Part shown: positions 10,847-20,100 of the stretch, piece by piece
Numbering within the stretch: position 1 is the stretch's first letter
How the letters are laid out: each line of letters begins with the position of its first letter
DNA from: Trachythela sp. YZ-2020
Taxonomy: Eukaryota > Cnidaria > Anthozoa > Malacalcyonacea > Clavulariidae
Direction: 5' to 3'
Length of the DNA stretch: 64,000 nt
Assembly (NCBI GenBank): GCA_016169945.1
Contig: JADLSH010000249.1
Location: 1,736,001-1,800,000, forward strand
Notes under the pieces: model-generated
Told to the model about the DNA's origin: nothing
The model's database searches: none
Seen by the model: only the letters and a program-made list of their open reading frames with translations
Program-made: the position numbers and the translations under genes

Positions 10847-11932
10847 ATGGCAGAGAAATACCTAAGTCGACTGTATTACAATCCAGAAAGCCCCGCAAGT
10901 TTTGGTGGTGTAGATTCCATATATCGCGCCGTGAAAAACGAAGGGAAATATCAGATATCGCGGAATAAAATTCGCTCGTGGTTGCAAAAGCAAGATACTT
11001 ACACCTTACATAAACCCGTACGATATCGGTTCAAGCGGAACCGTGTTATTGTAGGATCAATAGATGATGAGTGGGAGGCTGACTTAGTGATTATGGATTC
11101 ATTAAGTAAACAAAATAGCGGTTATAAGTACATTTTAACAGTGATTGATGTACTCAGTAAATATGCGTGGGTTGAGCCGCTTAAGACAAAGACAGGAGAA
11201 GCCTCGTTCAAGCGTTTGGTAAAATAATCAAGAAAGGACGTCACCCAAAAATGTTTCACACGGATAAAGGAACAGAATTTACAAACAAACTGTTTCAAAA
11301 ACTCTTAAAGGATAACAATATTCGGTTCTTTACTACACATAATGAAACGAAAGCGTCCATTGTCGAAAGGTTTAACCGAACACTGAAAGATCGGAAAGAT
11401 GTGGAAATATTTTACAGCTAAGAATACTTTAAAGTACACTGACATTCTTCAGAAATTGGTCAGATCGTATAACAATTCCCGACATCGAAGTATTGGAATG
11501 ACTCCTGCTAACGTGAATAAAGACAACGAAGATATTGTATGGCAAACACTCTACGGAAAAGAGTTTATCAAACCGATCCTGTATAAGTTTAACATTGGCG
11601 ACCAAGTACGGATCAGTAAAGCAAAGCGCACATTTAAGAAAGGATACTTACCTAGTTGGACCGAAGAAATATTTACGGTGACCAAACGCGTGCGTCGCCG
11701 ACCCCCTGTGTACAAGATCGCTGACTACGACGGAGAAGAATTAGCAGGAACTTTTTATGAACAGGAACTTCAGAAAGTCAATAAAGAAGACACTGATTTT
11801 TTTAGAGTAGAAAAAGTACTTAGATCACGCATGCGTAATAAACGTAAAGAATATTTTGTAAAATGGTTAGGTTATCCTGATAAATTTAATTCATGGGTAC
11901 CTGCAGAAAACGTAAAAGATGTGAACAAATAA
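10847..11932 (+). pseudogene. INT: Polinton integrase (DDE, chromodomain), two frameshifts
   Basis: Retroviral-type integrase that inserts the linear element. The N-terminal part and first catalytic Asp (D79, in 'WEADLVIM') are in the frame from 10847. Near 11220 the frame shifts: the second Asp ('HTDKGTEF') and the Glu ('ASIVERFNR') lie in another frame (about 11222-11395). Near 11397 the original frame resumes and runs to the stop at 11932. The C-terminal 45 residues form a chromodomain (FFRVEKVL, 'YFVKWLGYP', 'SWVPAENV'), typical of Polinton integrases and thought to steer integration. Two compensating indels mean no full protein is made from this copy, unless they are sequence errors. Confidence 0.9.
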
Positions 11933-11981
11933 ATGTATTTGAAACTTATAACTTGTGTTCATTTGTGCATTGGTCTTCAGT

Positions 11982-12734
11982 ATGGCAACACAGTTTTATC
12001 TAACATTGCCAAGCAATAGTTCAATAAAATACTTTCCAAATAATACAGTGGCAAATTTTAGAGTGAAATTAGCCGAAACAATCACTTTACCTGGACAGTG
12101 GGAAGTTGCTTTGGCCGGACTCCATTATCCACATACGTGGACTACGGTACGGAATGGAGTACAACAAACGTTTATCTATAAAATTGATGCTAACCCTTAT
12201 CAAACTAGCATCCTTAAAGATGCACACTATTCGACGATTGATCAATTGACTAAAGCACTAAATGTCAGCATGTTGAAAGAAGCACAGGCGAAAATAAAAT
12301 TCAGCTATAGTCGCAGTACACGCAAAGTAACGGTTGATGTGAAGCACGGTGCAATGGCGTGGTTTACTGGTGACATAGCAATGGTCTTGGGGTTTGACCA
12401 AGTCACTGTCATTCGAAAGAAGACATCAAGTCCATATGTAGCAGATATCAACGGTGGATTTTCCTCCATGTATGTGTACAGTGATATCGTCGATGCTCAG
12501 TTTGTAGGCGATGTCAAAGTGCCCCTATTAAGAATTGTCAATATTGAAGGTGAATATGGCGAAAATGTTCACGCCAGTTTCCGTAATTTGCAATACGTTC
12601 CCATCAAAGTGAATTCTTTCGAGACGATCGAAGTCAATATAAAGAAGGACAGAAACGAAAACGTCTCATTTGAGTTTGGGAAGTCCATCGTGTCACTTCA
12701 CTTTAGACAGAAGAGATCACAATACTTTATTTGA
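11982..12734 (+). CDS. Polinton minor capsid (penton-type) protein, presumed
   Basis: 250 residues from the ATG at 11982 (the reading frame is open from 11955, but the Met at 11982 precedes the conserved 'FYLTLPSNSS'). The N-terminal pattern of FYLTLPS, then 'NNT-A-FRVKL', then 'G-WEVALAGLHYP', is the conserved start I associate with the Polinton protein lying just before the major capsid gene. Its position and length fit a single jelly-roll penton protein, but the fold was not verified. Intact. The stop at 12734 is two bases before the next ATG (12737), as in a compact late block. Confidence 0.6.
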   Translation: MATQFYLTLPSNSSIKYFPNNTVANFRVKLAETITLPGQWEVALAGLHYPHTWTTVRNGVQQTFIYKIDANPYQTSILKDAHYSTIDQLTKALNVSMLKEAQAKIKFSYSRSTRKVTVDVKHGAMAWFTGDIAMVLGFDQVTVIRKKTSSPYVADINGGFSSMYVYSDIVDAQFVGDVKVPLLRIVNIEGEYGENVHASFRNLQYVPIKVNSFETIEVNIKKDRNENVSFEFGKSIVSLHFRQKRSQYFI

Positions 12735-12736
12735 AG

Positions 12737-13188
12737 ATGAAAGGAATACTTATCCCTGACGTAAAGCTACTAACTGAACATTACACAAGAAATCAGCGTG
12801 GTGGTAGCATTCAAGGATTTCGAGGGGCAAGAATACAGAGGGGATATGGAATCGGTGGAATTTTCAGAAGCCTTGCTAGATTTGCAATACCTTTATTCAA
12901 ACAAGGTGCTAAAACAGTTGGTAAAAGAGCGTTACAAGCAGCGACGGAAGTTGGTCAAGACGTACTCAATGGGAAAAAGTTTCGGAATCGGTAAAAGCTC
13001 GTGGAAAACAAGCCGTCCGTGATGTCGCTAATAAGGTGGTGAAGAAGGCGATGACAGGTCGTGGGCGTAAGAGACCTATAAAAAGACGTGCACCAGCTAA
13101 AACTGCCATTCATCCTCAAGCCAAGAAGCGGAGAACATCTCACAACATTGATAACTATAATCCTAATTGGCATGGCTCATCCCGTTGA
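12737..13188 (+). pseudogene. basic core-like virion protein, one frameshift
   Basis: The ATG at 12737 opens a Gly/Arg-rich N-terminus (R-GGSIQGFRGARIQRGYG), then an amphipathic segment 'GGIFRSLARFAIPLFKQGAK'. The frame stops at 12994, but the following sequence in a shifted frame continues as a Lys/Arg-rich tail to a stop at 13188, so a one-base indel near 12978-12985 is likely. The composition resembles small DNA-condensing or membrane-active adenovirus core proteins; homology is not shown. Its 3' end overlaps the start of the major capsid gene by 17 bases in a different frame. Confidence 0.6.
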
Positions 13189-14512
13189 AACTATACATAA
13201 AGATTCATGTGTGTGTGTAAAGTCTGAACTGGATTTGTTTAGTACACCGCCTACTCAAGTTGAAATGGAAAAGGGTTTTTGGGAAGACATTGACCCAATT
13301 ACAAGTATAACGTCCTCAGATACGATTGAATTTCTATGCGCTGCAAATTCCGGAGTTTACACTGATCTTGCGAGTAGTTACCTACACGTTAAAGCAAATA
13401 TTACAGCTGCAGATGGAGCAAATCTAGGTGTTAACGATCAGGTTGGTCCCGTGAATCTCTGGATGCATGCACTATTTTCACAAGTAGAAGTATTCCTGAA
13501 TAACAAACTCGTCGCACCTGCGAGCACAGCCTATCCCTACAGAGCCTATATCGAAACTGTTCTGAACTTTAGTAAAGATGTGCAAGATTCCCTTTTGACA
13601 AGTGAAATGTTTTACCGCGATAATTCGGGAAAGATGGATGTTGTAAACCCCCTTGCACAGGCTGGGAATGTCAACACCGGATTAAAAGAGCGCCATACTC
13701 ATATACGTCAAAGCAAATCTGTTGCCATGGAGGGAAGAATTCATTCTGATCTGTTTGCGCAAGAACGTTATATTCTTGGTGCAGTACCAATCAAAATTAA
13801 GTTGGTCAGATCACGAAATCCATTTTGTCTGGTTTCATCTGCTGAAAATCCAGCCTTCAAAGTGGTTATTGAAGAATGTGTCTTTCTTGTGCGACGAGTG
13901 AACGTATCACCTAGTGTCATAATGAGTCATTCCCAAACCTTACAACACATGACGGCTAAATATCCTATCAACCGTATCGACTGTAAAGTTGTGTCTGTGC
14001 CTCGAGGAAATATGTCTGGAAACTAACCCAATATATTTCAAGGCCGACTACCGAATCGAGTTGTTATGGGAATGGTCGACGCTGATGCATTCAATGGCAC
14101 CTACACCAAAAATCCATTCAATTTTAAAAACTATGATATCACTATCATGGGTCTGACTGTTAACGGAGAGAACCTTCCTGGAAAGCCCTTACAGCTGAAG
14201 TTTGGAGCAGCAAGCAATTACATCTCAGCTTTCCAAACCCTGTATACTGGTACACATAAAATGTTTGAAAATCAGGGCAACGGTATTACTCGTGAAGAAT
14301 ATGCAAACGGTTACACGCTGTTTGTGTTTGATCTCACTCCAGACCTTTGCCTTGGTGATCATATACAACCAGTAAGAAATGGAAACGTCTCGATCCAGTG
14401 TCAGTTTGGAACCCCGTTGGAGACAGCTATAAATATCGTGGTGCTTGGTGAATTTCAAAGTCTTATCGAGATTGATGGGAATCGGAACGTGCTGTGTGAT
14501 TTTAGCAACTGA
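13172..14512 (+). pseudogene. MCP: major capsid protein (double jelly-roll), one in-frame stop
   Basis: 446-codon frame from the ATG at 13172 to TGA at 14512, interrupted only by TAA at 14024-14026 (codon 285), after which the same frame continues with conserved-looking sequence ('NIFQG-LPNRVV-G'). Landmarks: 'SELDLFSTPPTQ' near the start, 'GPVNLWMHALFSQVEVFLN', 'AYPYRAYIETVLNF' and the C-terminal 'NRNVLCDFSN'. These features, the length and the neighbours (presumed minor capsid before, protease after) identify the Polinton capsid gene that led to the view that Polintons can be virus-like. The stop may be a point mutation in this copy. Confidence 0.88.
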
Positions 14513-14514
14513 AC

Positions 14515-14979
14515 ATGGACTCACCACAGATTTTAAACATTCTCAAGAGTGACCCATTTACGAAAAATGTGTTTACAAACGTTCTGCCTTCTGATGGTTT
14601 ACCTCGTGAAATACAAAAGAGACCTAGAGGATTTATACTCAACACGGATCCAAGTAATAAACCAGGAACTCATTGGGTTGCGATATATCTTACAGAAAAT
14701 GAAAAAGGGGAATTTTGGGATTCTTATGGCGAAACGCCTGGATTTTACAGTCAGAACTTTATTCAATTTTTGGACAAGCAATGTAGTACCTTTACTTGGA
14801 ACGCAAATGTTTTACAAGCCCCTTCATCGGACGTGTGTGGACAATATACATTATGTTTTGCTTTACATCGGTGTAGACGTATTCCAATGTCAACTATTGT
14901 GAATATGTTTACGGATACCAAACATTGGAACGATATGTTAGTGCGTGACTTTATAGATAAGTGGTACTTTATAGAATAG
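14515..14979 (+). CDS. PRO: adenain-type cysteine protease (capsid maturation)
   Basis: 154 residues, intact. The catalytic set of the adenovirus protease family is visible: His53 in 'GTHWVAIY', Asp69 in 'FWDSYG', Gln101 in 'LQAPSSDVCGQY' and Cys108. It would cleave capsid and core precursors. The ATG follows the capsid stop by two bases. The usual Polinton order places PRO in the late block. The gene is the last of the plus-strand block; a poly(A) signal lies 50 bases downstream. Confidence 0.92.
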   Translation: MDSPQILNILKSDPFTKNVFTNVLPSDGLPREIQKRPRGFILNTDPSNKPGTHWVAIYLTENEKGEFWDSYGETPGFYSQNFIQFLDKQCSTFTWNANVLQAPSSDVCGQYTLCFALHRCRRIPMSTIVNMFTDTKHWNDMLVRDFIDKWYFIE

Positions 14980-15034
14980 AACACGTAATGTTAGTTTAAA
15001 AATACATTTATTGTAAAACTTTACAAGAAATAAA
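14980..15034. terminator. overlapping convergent poly(A) signals
   Basis: Only 55 bases separate the convergent blocks. AATAAA on the plus strand is at 15029-15034, and AATAAA on the minus strand reads 15012-15007. Each signal lies beyond the other block's signal, so the two 3' ends must overlap. Confidence 0.6.
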
Positions 15035-15754
15035 TTATTTTAACCATTTATATGGAGTACTAATAATGTCTCTACGTTTCTTCCTCTTTTCTTGCTGCAC
15101 TCGGGTTATAGGGGAACGAGGGGTAGAGGGTAGGTCTTCAGGGATTCCCTTGGTTTTATACTCGCGAACAAGTTGGAGGCGTTTTTCATTTCTCACAATA
15201 CCTTCGGGTACATTTAAATGTCCTAGGGCTTTTGAAAACAACTCCCAACCTGCTGGATTGAAATTCTTCCTTTGCCTTAGAGAATCGTTGACCAAATCCA
15301 CTATATTTGTTCCTGGAACAGATCTCCCTTTGAACAACAACTGTCCTTGTTCATTCCACCCAACGATATCTTTATTTGCCCTAAGTTTTTTGATCAGTTG
15401 GAGAGCACGTGACTTCATCGTTGCTGGAACGCTATCCAAAATGTCCGTTTCGATTTCGTCTGAAGATTCGATTTGTTCATCCGGTTGTTCTCTGGGCTCA
15501 TCTGTCTTTGTAGGTTGTACGACATTCACTCGGACAGGTTTATCCATTCGTTTATCATAAAACGTTAAATAACGTTGTAAATGTTGATCGTATAATTTTG
15601 CCTTTTCATCGATCGGTATGTCTTGGCGTTGCATGGTGTCTTGCATATCCGAGTCTATTTCATTGACTTGAGCAGTCAAAGGTGCCACGAGAGGTCTCTT
15701 CCGTTGTTCAGCCATATGTTCTGGGACGAGGACTAATCTTTTAACATACTCCAT
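15035..15754 (-). CDS. conserved Polinton protein, about 239 aa, unknown function
   Basis: 239 residues, intact. Starts MEYVKRLVLVPEHM. A charged, probably disordered middle (residues about 60-110, many Glu, Asp and Gln) is followed by an alpha-helical domain with 'ILDSVP', 'RALQLIKKL', 'VGWNEQGQLLFKGRSVPG' and 'NFNPAGWELFSKALGHLNVP', and a basic tail ('EKRKKRRD'). The start codon overlaps the stop of the upstream gene by one base (TAATG). A second copy begins at 63846 in Polinton 2. It belongs to the set of Polinton genes usually listed under provisional names; function is unknown, virion component plausible. Confidence 0.7.
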   Translation of the reverse strand: MEYVKRLVLVPEHMAEQRKRPLVAPLTAQVNEIDSDMQDTMQRQDIPIDEKAKLYDQHLQRYLTFYDKRMDKPVRVNVVQPTKTDEPREQPDEQIESSDEIETDILDSVPATMKSRALQLIKKLRANKDIVGWNEQGQLLFKGRSVPGTNIVDLVNDSLRQRKNFNPAGWELFSKALGHLNVPEGIVRNEKRLQLVREYKTKGIPEDLPSTPRSPITRVQQEKRKKRRDIISTPYKWLK

Positions 15755-16077
15755 TATACAAAGTTAGCCAATTGCTCCAAGACTGAGGAAAGTAGAAATG
15801 GTAAAAACCCTTCTCCTTTTTGGACAAGACGTGTTCTTCTTTTTATAACAGAATTCCGTCGATCAGCTGCAAACTTTATATGTTTGGAATGTGGCGCGAG
15901 TTTTTTAGCTGTTTTTGATTTCAGTTTGACGGTTTCAAACCAAACGTTCAACAGACACTGTCTGATTGCTTCCAAAAAATCGTCTTCGGCCGCTTTCAAA
16001 ATGGCTTTTCTTAGTTTCGGTTTACTCTTGGTCAATACTTTGAGAATTTCGGAGTTCCTCTTCATACAAGCAGACAT
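15754..16077 (-). CDS. conserved small Polinton protein, 107 aa
   Basis: The ATG at 16077 is preferred over the upstream in-frame non-ATG extension. Lys-rich helical N-terminus, Trp-containing centre ('CLLNVWFETVKL'), then 'HSKHIKFAADRRNSVIKRR' and a hydrophobic C-terminus preceded by 'LVQKGEGFLPFLL'. The 'LVQ-G-GFL--LL' ending recurs in the second copy (63523-63846) and in a distant fossil at 44533-44787. The hydrophobic tail could insert into or lyse membranes, but that is inference. Start and stop are coupled to neighbours: 31 bases after the ATPase stop, and TAATG overlap with the next gene. Confidence 0.75.
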   Translation of the reverse strand: MSACMKRNSEILKVLTKSKPKLRKAILKAAEDDFLEAIRQCLLNVWFETVKLKSKTAKKLAPHSKHIKFAADRRNSVIKRRTRLVQKGEGFLPFLLSSVLEQLANFV

Positions 16078-16108
16078 TGTCAAATGAATATTATACGTAG
16101 TGACTGAT

Positions 16109-16717
16109 TTATTTATACTCTGGCTTGGTAGACGTAATGTTTTCGTCTGGACACGTCGGTGTTAGATCCACAAATAAATAGGAATATGGTTCTTTTGTCG
16201 CCAATTGATAAGCTTGCTGGAAAAATTTTGTGTTGTTAGGATATAACTGTTTGGCAAGATGAACTATTTGACTTGCGTCACGAACATTCTTTGTCAAACA
16301 TAAATAACTTGCATTTAAAGAAATCGTACGATGATCTTTGCTCTGGTGAAACAAGTTTTGTACAATGTATATAACACTAAGATTGCCATGGTGAGATTTT
16401 TTCGTGAATAACTTAGCGATAAGGGCGTCTCTCTCACCCATAAAATCATCAATAATATATAAATTACGTGTTTCTGGATTAATAGTGTCCAACATATTAT
16501 CAGGCAAATTCTGTATAAACTTTATGTTTGGTACTAAAGTTTGTATTTCCCCAAACATATCTTGATATTCAGTATAGTAATACACAATGTTTTCTGGAGG
16601 TTTATTCATCATAATCTCCACATAAACCAAAAGATTTTTAACAAATGTTGTTTTGCCTGACTTTGTACCACCGGACACAAGGAGGCCAAAAGGGTGTGTT
16701 AACTGTATGCTATACAT
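16109..16717 (-). CDS. ATP: packaging ATPase (HerA/FtsK superfamily, A32-like)
   Basis: 202 residues, intact. The Walker A motif 'SGGTKSGKTTF' (residues about 15-25) and Walker B 'LYIIDDFMGE' (86-95) mark the genome-packaging ATPase of Polintons and related viruses, which drives DNA into the capsid. Also visible: 'FTKKSHHGNLSVIYIVQNLF', where the VQN Gln is the likely sensor. It is preceded by the small zinc-finger gene, and its stop lies 31 bases before the next start. A frameshifted second copy is at 62850-63488. Confidence 0.93.
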   Translation of the reverse strand: MYSIQLTHPFGLLVSGGTKSGKTTFVKNLLVYVEIMMNKPPENIVYYYTEYQDMFGEIQTLVPNIKFIQNLPDNMLDTINPETRNLYIIDDFMGERDALIAKLFTKKSHHGNLSVIYIVQNLFHQSKDHRTISLNASYLCLTKNVRDASQIVHLAKQLYPNNTKFFQQAYQLATKEPYSYLFVDLTPTCPDENITSTKPEYK

Positions 16718-16750
16718 CGTGAGAATGAAATGAAAATGATTTGTACGAAC

Positions 16751-16950
16751 CTATTTATACCATTTTGACCGCTGCTTAGTGTTTCTAACCATTCTATGCA
16801 ACTCATTCAAAACAGCTTCAAGGTCTAAAGGTGTAGCTTTAGCGCGAATCAGAAAAGGTTGTCTTTTTTCACAAGACAGTTCATGAATGTCTGCTAAATG
16901 GTTTGATAATTTTAACAAACTTTTCTTCCCACAAATCGCGTTCGAGGCAC
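16751..16950 (-). pseudogene. small C2H2 zinc-finger protein, decayed copy 1
   Basis: Aligned with 62604-62816, this stretch lacks 13 bases in the first third and has GTG where the other copy has ATG. The other copy has the full zinc-binding region but a premature TAA. Together they show a gene of about 70 codons: a CPICGK-type finger with a 'HLADIH' ending, then a charged helix ('DLEAVLNELHRMVRNT') ending 'WYK'. It lies between PolB and the ATPase, in the same orientation. A regulatory or DNA-binding role is inferred from the finger. Confidence 0.6.
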
Positions 16951-16984
16951 GATGTATACTGAAACATTTTTGAAAATGTATAAC

Positions 16985-17105
16985 ATTTTAAAGGAGTCCC
17001 AGCGGGACTTTTAACGTCCCGGGAGTCCTTGTTATCGCTTATACATTCAAGAAATTTTCCCTGCGGGACTTTTCGTGTCCCGGGAGTCCCGATACGCTAG
17101 ATTGC
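16985..17105. promoter_or_regulatory. paired GGGAC-type hairpins between PolB and ATPase units
   Basis: Two similar G/C-rich blocks, each reading GGGACTTTT, 3-4 bases, then GTCCCGGGAGTCC, separated by about 30 bases. The first also forms GTCCC-AGC-GGGAC. The arrangement is conserved in Polinton 2 (62440-62560), where flanking DNA has diverged more. It may end the PolB transcript or start the ATPase unit. Confidence 0.55.
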
Positions 17106-17173
17106 TGGAGTGCTCCCCACCCATACAAAGACAACAGATATGCGGTTTTGAAAATTTATATTTTTACACACAC

Positions 17174-20100
17174 TTAAATATCTAAAGGAGTAGTGGAAAC
17201 ACCGTCCTCCAAAACTTTGCGTTTTGGATAAAAGTAACTAAAAGCGTTCTTCTCTTGAACATATGTTAACATTTTGTTATCTAAAACCCTAAAACCCCTA
17301 TTTACACCTGATCCACTACGTTTAGTTAAAATTACATCTAAATACTTATCTTTATTAATTACATTATTTTTCTTATTAATCCCCTTGCAACTAAATTTAT
17401 CTTTACCACTCCCAAAACAATAATACGTTTTACTGCACAAGCTCACAATTCCATCTCCCTCCCATTCTACTTTAAAGAGCCCTGGTGTTCTCTTATCATA
17501 ACGTGCATGTTCTATGGTGTCTATATGCGGAAACCAGTTACACTTATCCTTCTCGTACTCCTCCAACATGACTGGCTTAATTAAACTATCAATGTTTTCA
17601 CTACTTATAGCAATGTATGCCGAGTCAGTGTCCATCTCACAAAACTCAAAATCACACCTATCAATATATTTATCTAAGAAATCATAGTAAAATTCAAGCA
17701 TGCGTAATTTCGCGTATTGGTACACGAAAAATCCTACTTGAAGAGGAAGATCCAACTTGATTTTCTTCCTACTGCTTTGTACTTCGTACGTGTCTTCATT
17801 AATCGGGTTGAGTTCACGAAAGAAAGGTGAGTTGATTAAATCTGAGACTTCGTCGTCGTCACAGAATTTCACTTGACGATGTCGTTCTTTGTTGGTGATG
17901 GTCTTACCGTAGCCAGAGTTGCCAACGAGTTTCATTGTGTCTGCGATGATGGCTTTGGAGGGATCTGTATCGCCAGCACGACGGGCATCCGACACAGTAT
18001 CACCGAAAGATTTGAAACACGGCTTAGGGGTATATTCAATCACCTGGTAGACATGTGTGACTTCGAGACCGTGTTCTAGGTACCACTTTAACAGAGGGGT
18101 TGCCAACAAGATTTTCTCACCAATCATACTACCGATTAAACTCCGTCTTGGTCGATTCATGATTTTGTTTTGTTCAGCATAGGTCTTCATGTAGTCACCA
18201 ATATCTTCTCGGGATATCTCAGTGTTCTTAAAGATGGGACACATTTCGGAAAACTTTTCAAATTATCAGGAACGTGGATGTCGCACTCAACACACCCGAA
18301 CAACGACTCGTTCTTGACAGCAGTCACAATACTATCCATGGTCATCGTTTTCACTTTGTCTAAGGGTCTGCGAAGTCGTGTAGCAATAAATCTTTGTAGA
18401 TCTTTGTTGGTCTTTTTCATCTCACGCCACTCACATTCCCAACACTCGACGAGATTGAAACCTTGCTTACGGATATAAGCGCTGTTTTTTCTAGTCTCGG
18501 CTAGCAACTCTTTCATGGGTTTTTCCCGTGTTGTGTTGGTTTCTTTACCTTCGTTGAGATGGCAATCGTGGCCATGCCACCAACAACCTAATAAGAGAAA
18601 ACCAGAAAATTACAAACCTACAAATATGTATTTAAGTAAGGCATAACCATTTTCCTACAAAAAAGGAATGTTGGACATCCCACGCAACTGCTAAAAACAA
18701 TTAAGTATTAAAAAGTACAAATTGAGTACATCCCACGCAACTACCAAAAATCAATTAGGCTAATCCTACGCAATTAAAATCTAGGCCCACGCAATTAAGC
18801 TAATCCTACGAACAAAAAAAAATCAACTACACTTATATTTTACCTTGAAACTGAAACACGGTTTGTGTTTCGGCGTTGAAACCATCGACAGGTAAGCGGC
18901 GTGGACCAATGCGTTTCTCTGTTTTGTTGTACTCGTGTCTGATTGAAACTCCTCGTTGATATGCCTCCCATTCCAACCACTCGACAGCCATCTTACCACT
19001 GAACCGATTCTTGAATCTATCTTCCTCCAGACGCCTGGTATGTTGCCCCGTTGGCATGTCCTGCATGATAGCCCAAAGGTAAAGTGCGTTTGCGTCGTAT
19101 CCGACCACCTTTTTGCATGGTTTTGGGTCTTGTCCTTTCGCACACATCTCGACATTACGAATGTTTGTCTTATCCTTTTCATGGTATCTGTTGAAAATAA
19201 TGCTCGGCCCGCCAATATTGTTGTCTTTCATCGTATAATAGAGATCTTTGTCTTTCTCCGAGAATAACGAGAAATATGTATTGGGCACGTTTGAAAATAA
19301 ATATTTCATTGTTAGACCAGGCACACTTACACCGTCTTTAAACATATCTATATCTCTTTCTTTCCAAAAATCACTCATTTTATCAATCGCTTCAAGGAAA
19401 GGCACCACATCGCGGTTGTTGTACCACACGAGGAAATCGCGGAAACTTGTCATACTGTTCTCATCCCATACGCGCTGACAATAATCATACTGTTCGTCCG
19501 TAATATCCGTACCGGATAAGGTAGAATGGAAAGCTTGCTGCGGTGGTGAACTGGGAAAGTTCAGTTTATCGATTGAGTCGACCCACTCGTACGGGAAATA
19601 GCCTTTCGCCTGTGAACACTCGTACGCTTTCAGAAACTGTTCGTAATTGAAACCAGGAGCCAAGTAGTTTGTGATATCGAGAAACTTTAAGTGCAATGTT
19701 TTCAAGCACATATGATTATTGTTTCTCTTTATCACAAATTTGACAGACTCATGTTTGACCAGATGTGAGAAGAAGGGGTTCTTAGCGGCGTTGATATCAT
19801 ACTTTCCCGAGTTGAAGCCAAGGACTGGTAGTTCCATCATATATTCCATTAATTTCTCCTGTAATTTCTCCAACGGGTGAGCTTTCACTTCTTCTTCTTC
19901 GTTCGCTTCCACAGCGTCTGCCTCGTTCGCCTAAAACATAGAGAAGGATAATAAATATAAATATTATAAAAAAACCGTAGTAGGTAAAATATATCTACTT
20001 CACCTCATGTCCATCCATTTCAAGCAGACATTGGACCATATCCTCAATCATAGCATCTTCCTCGGTGCATGCTGTAGACTCGTTCACTTCGCTCAACTAA

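Noticed and set aside
18845..19267. Alternative ORFs overlapping PolB exon 6
   Set aside because: Shadows of the polymerase exon, which has conserved motifs and consistent splice phases.
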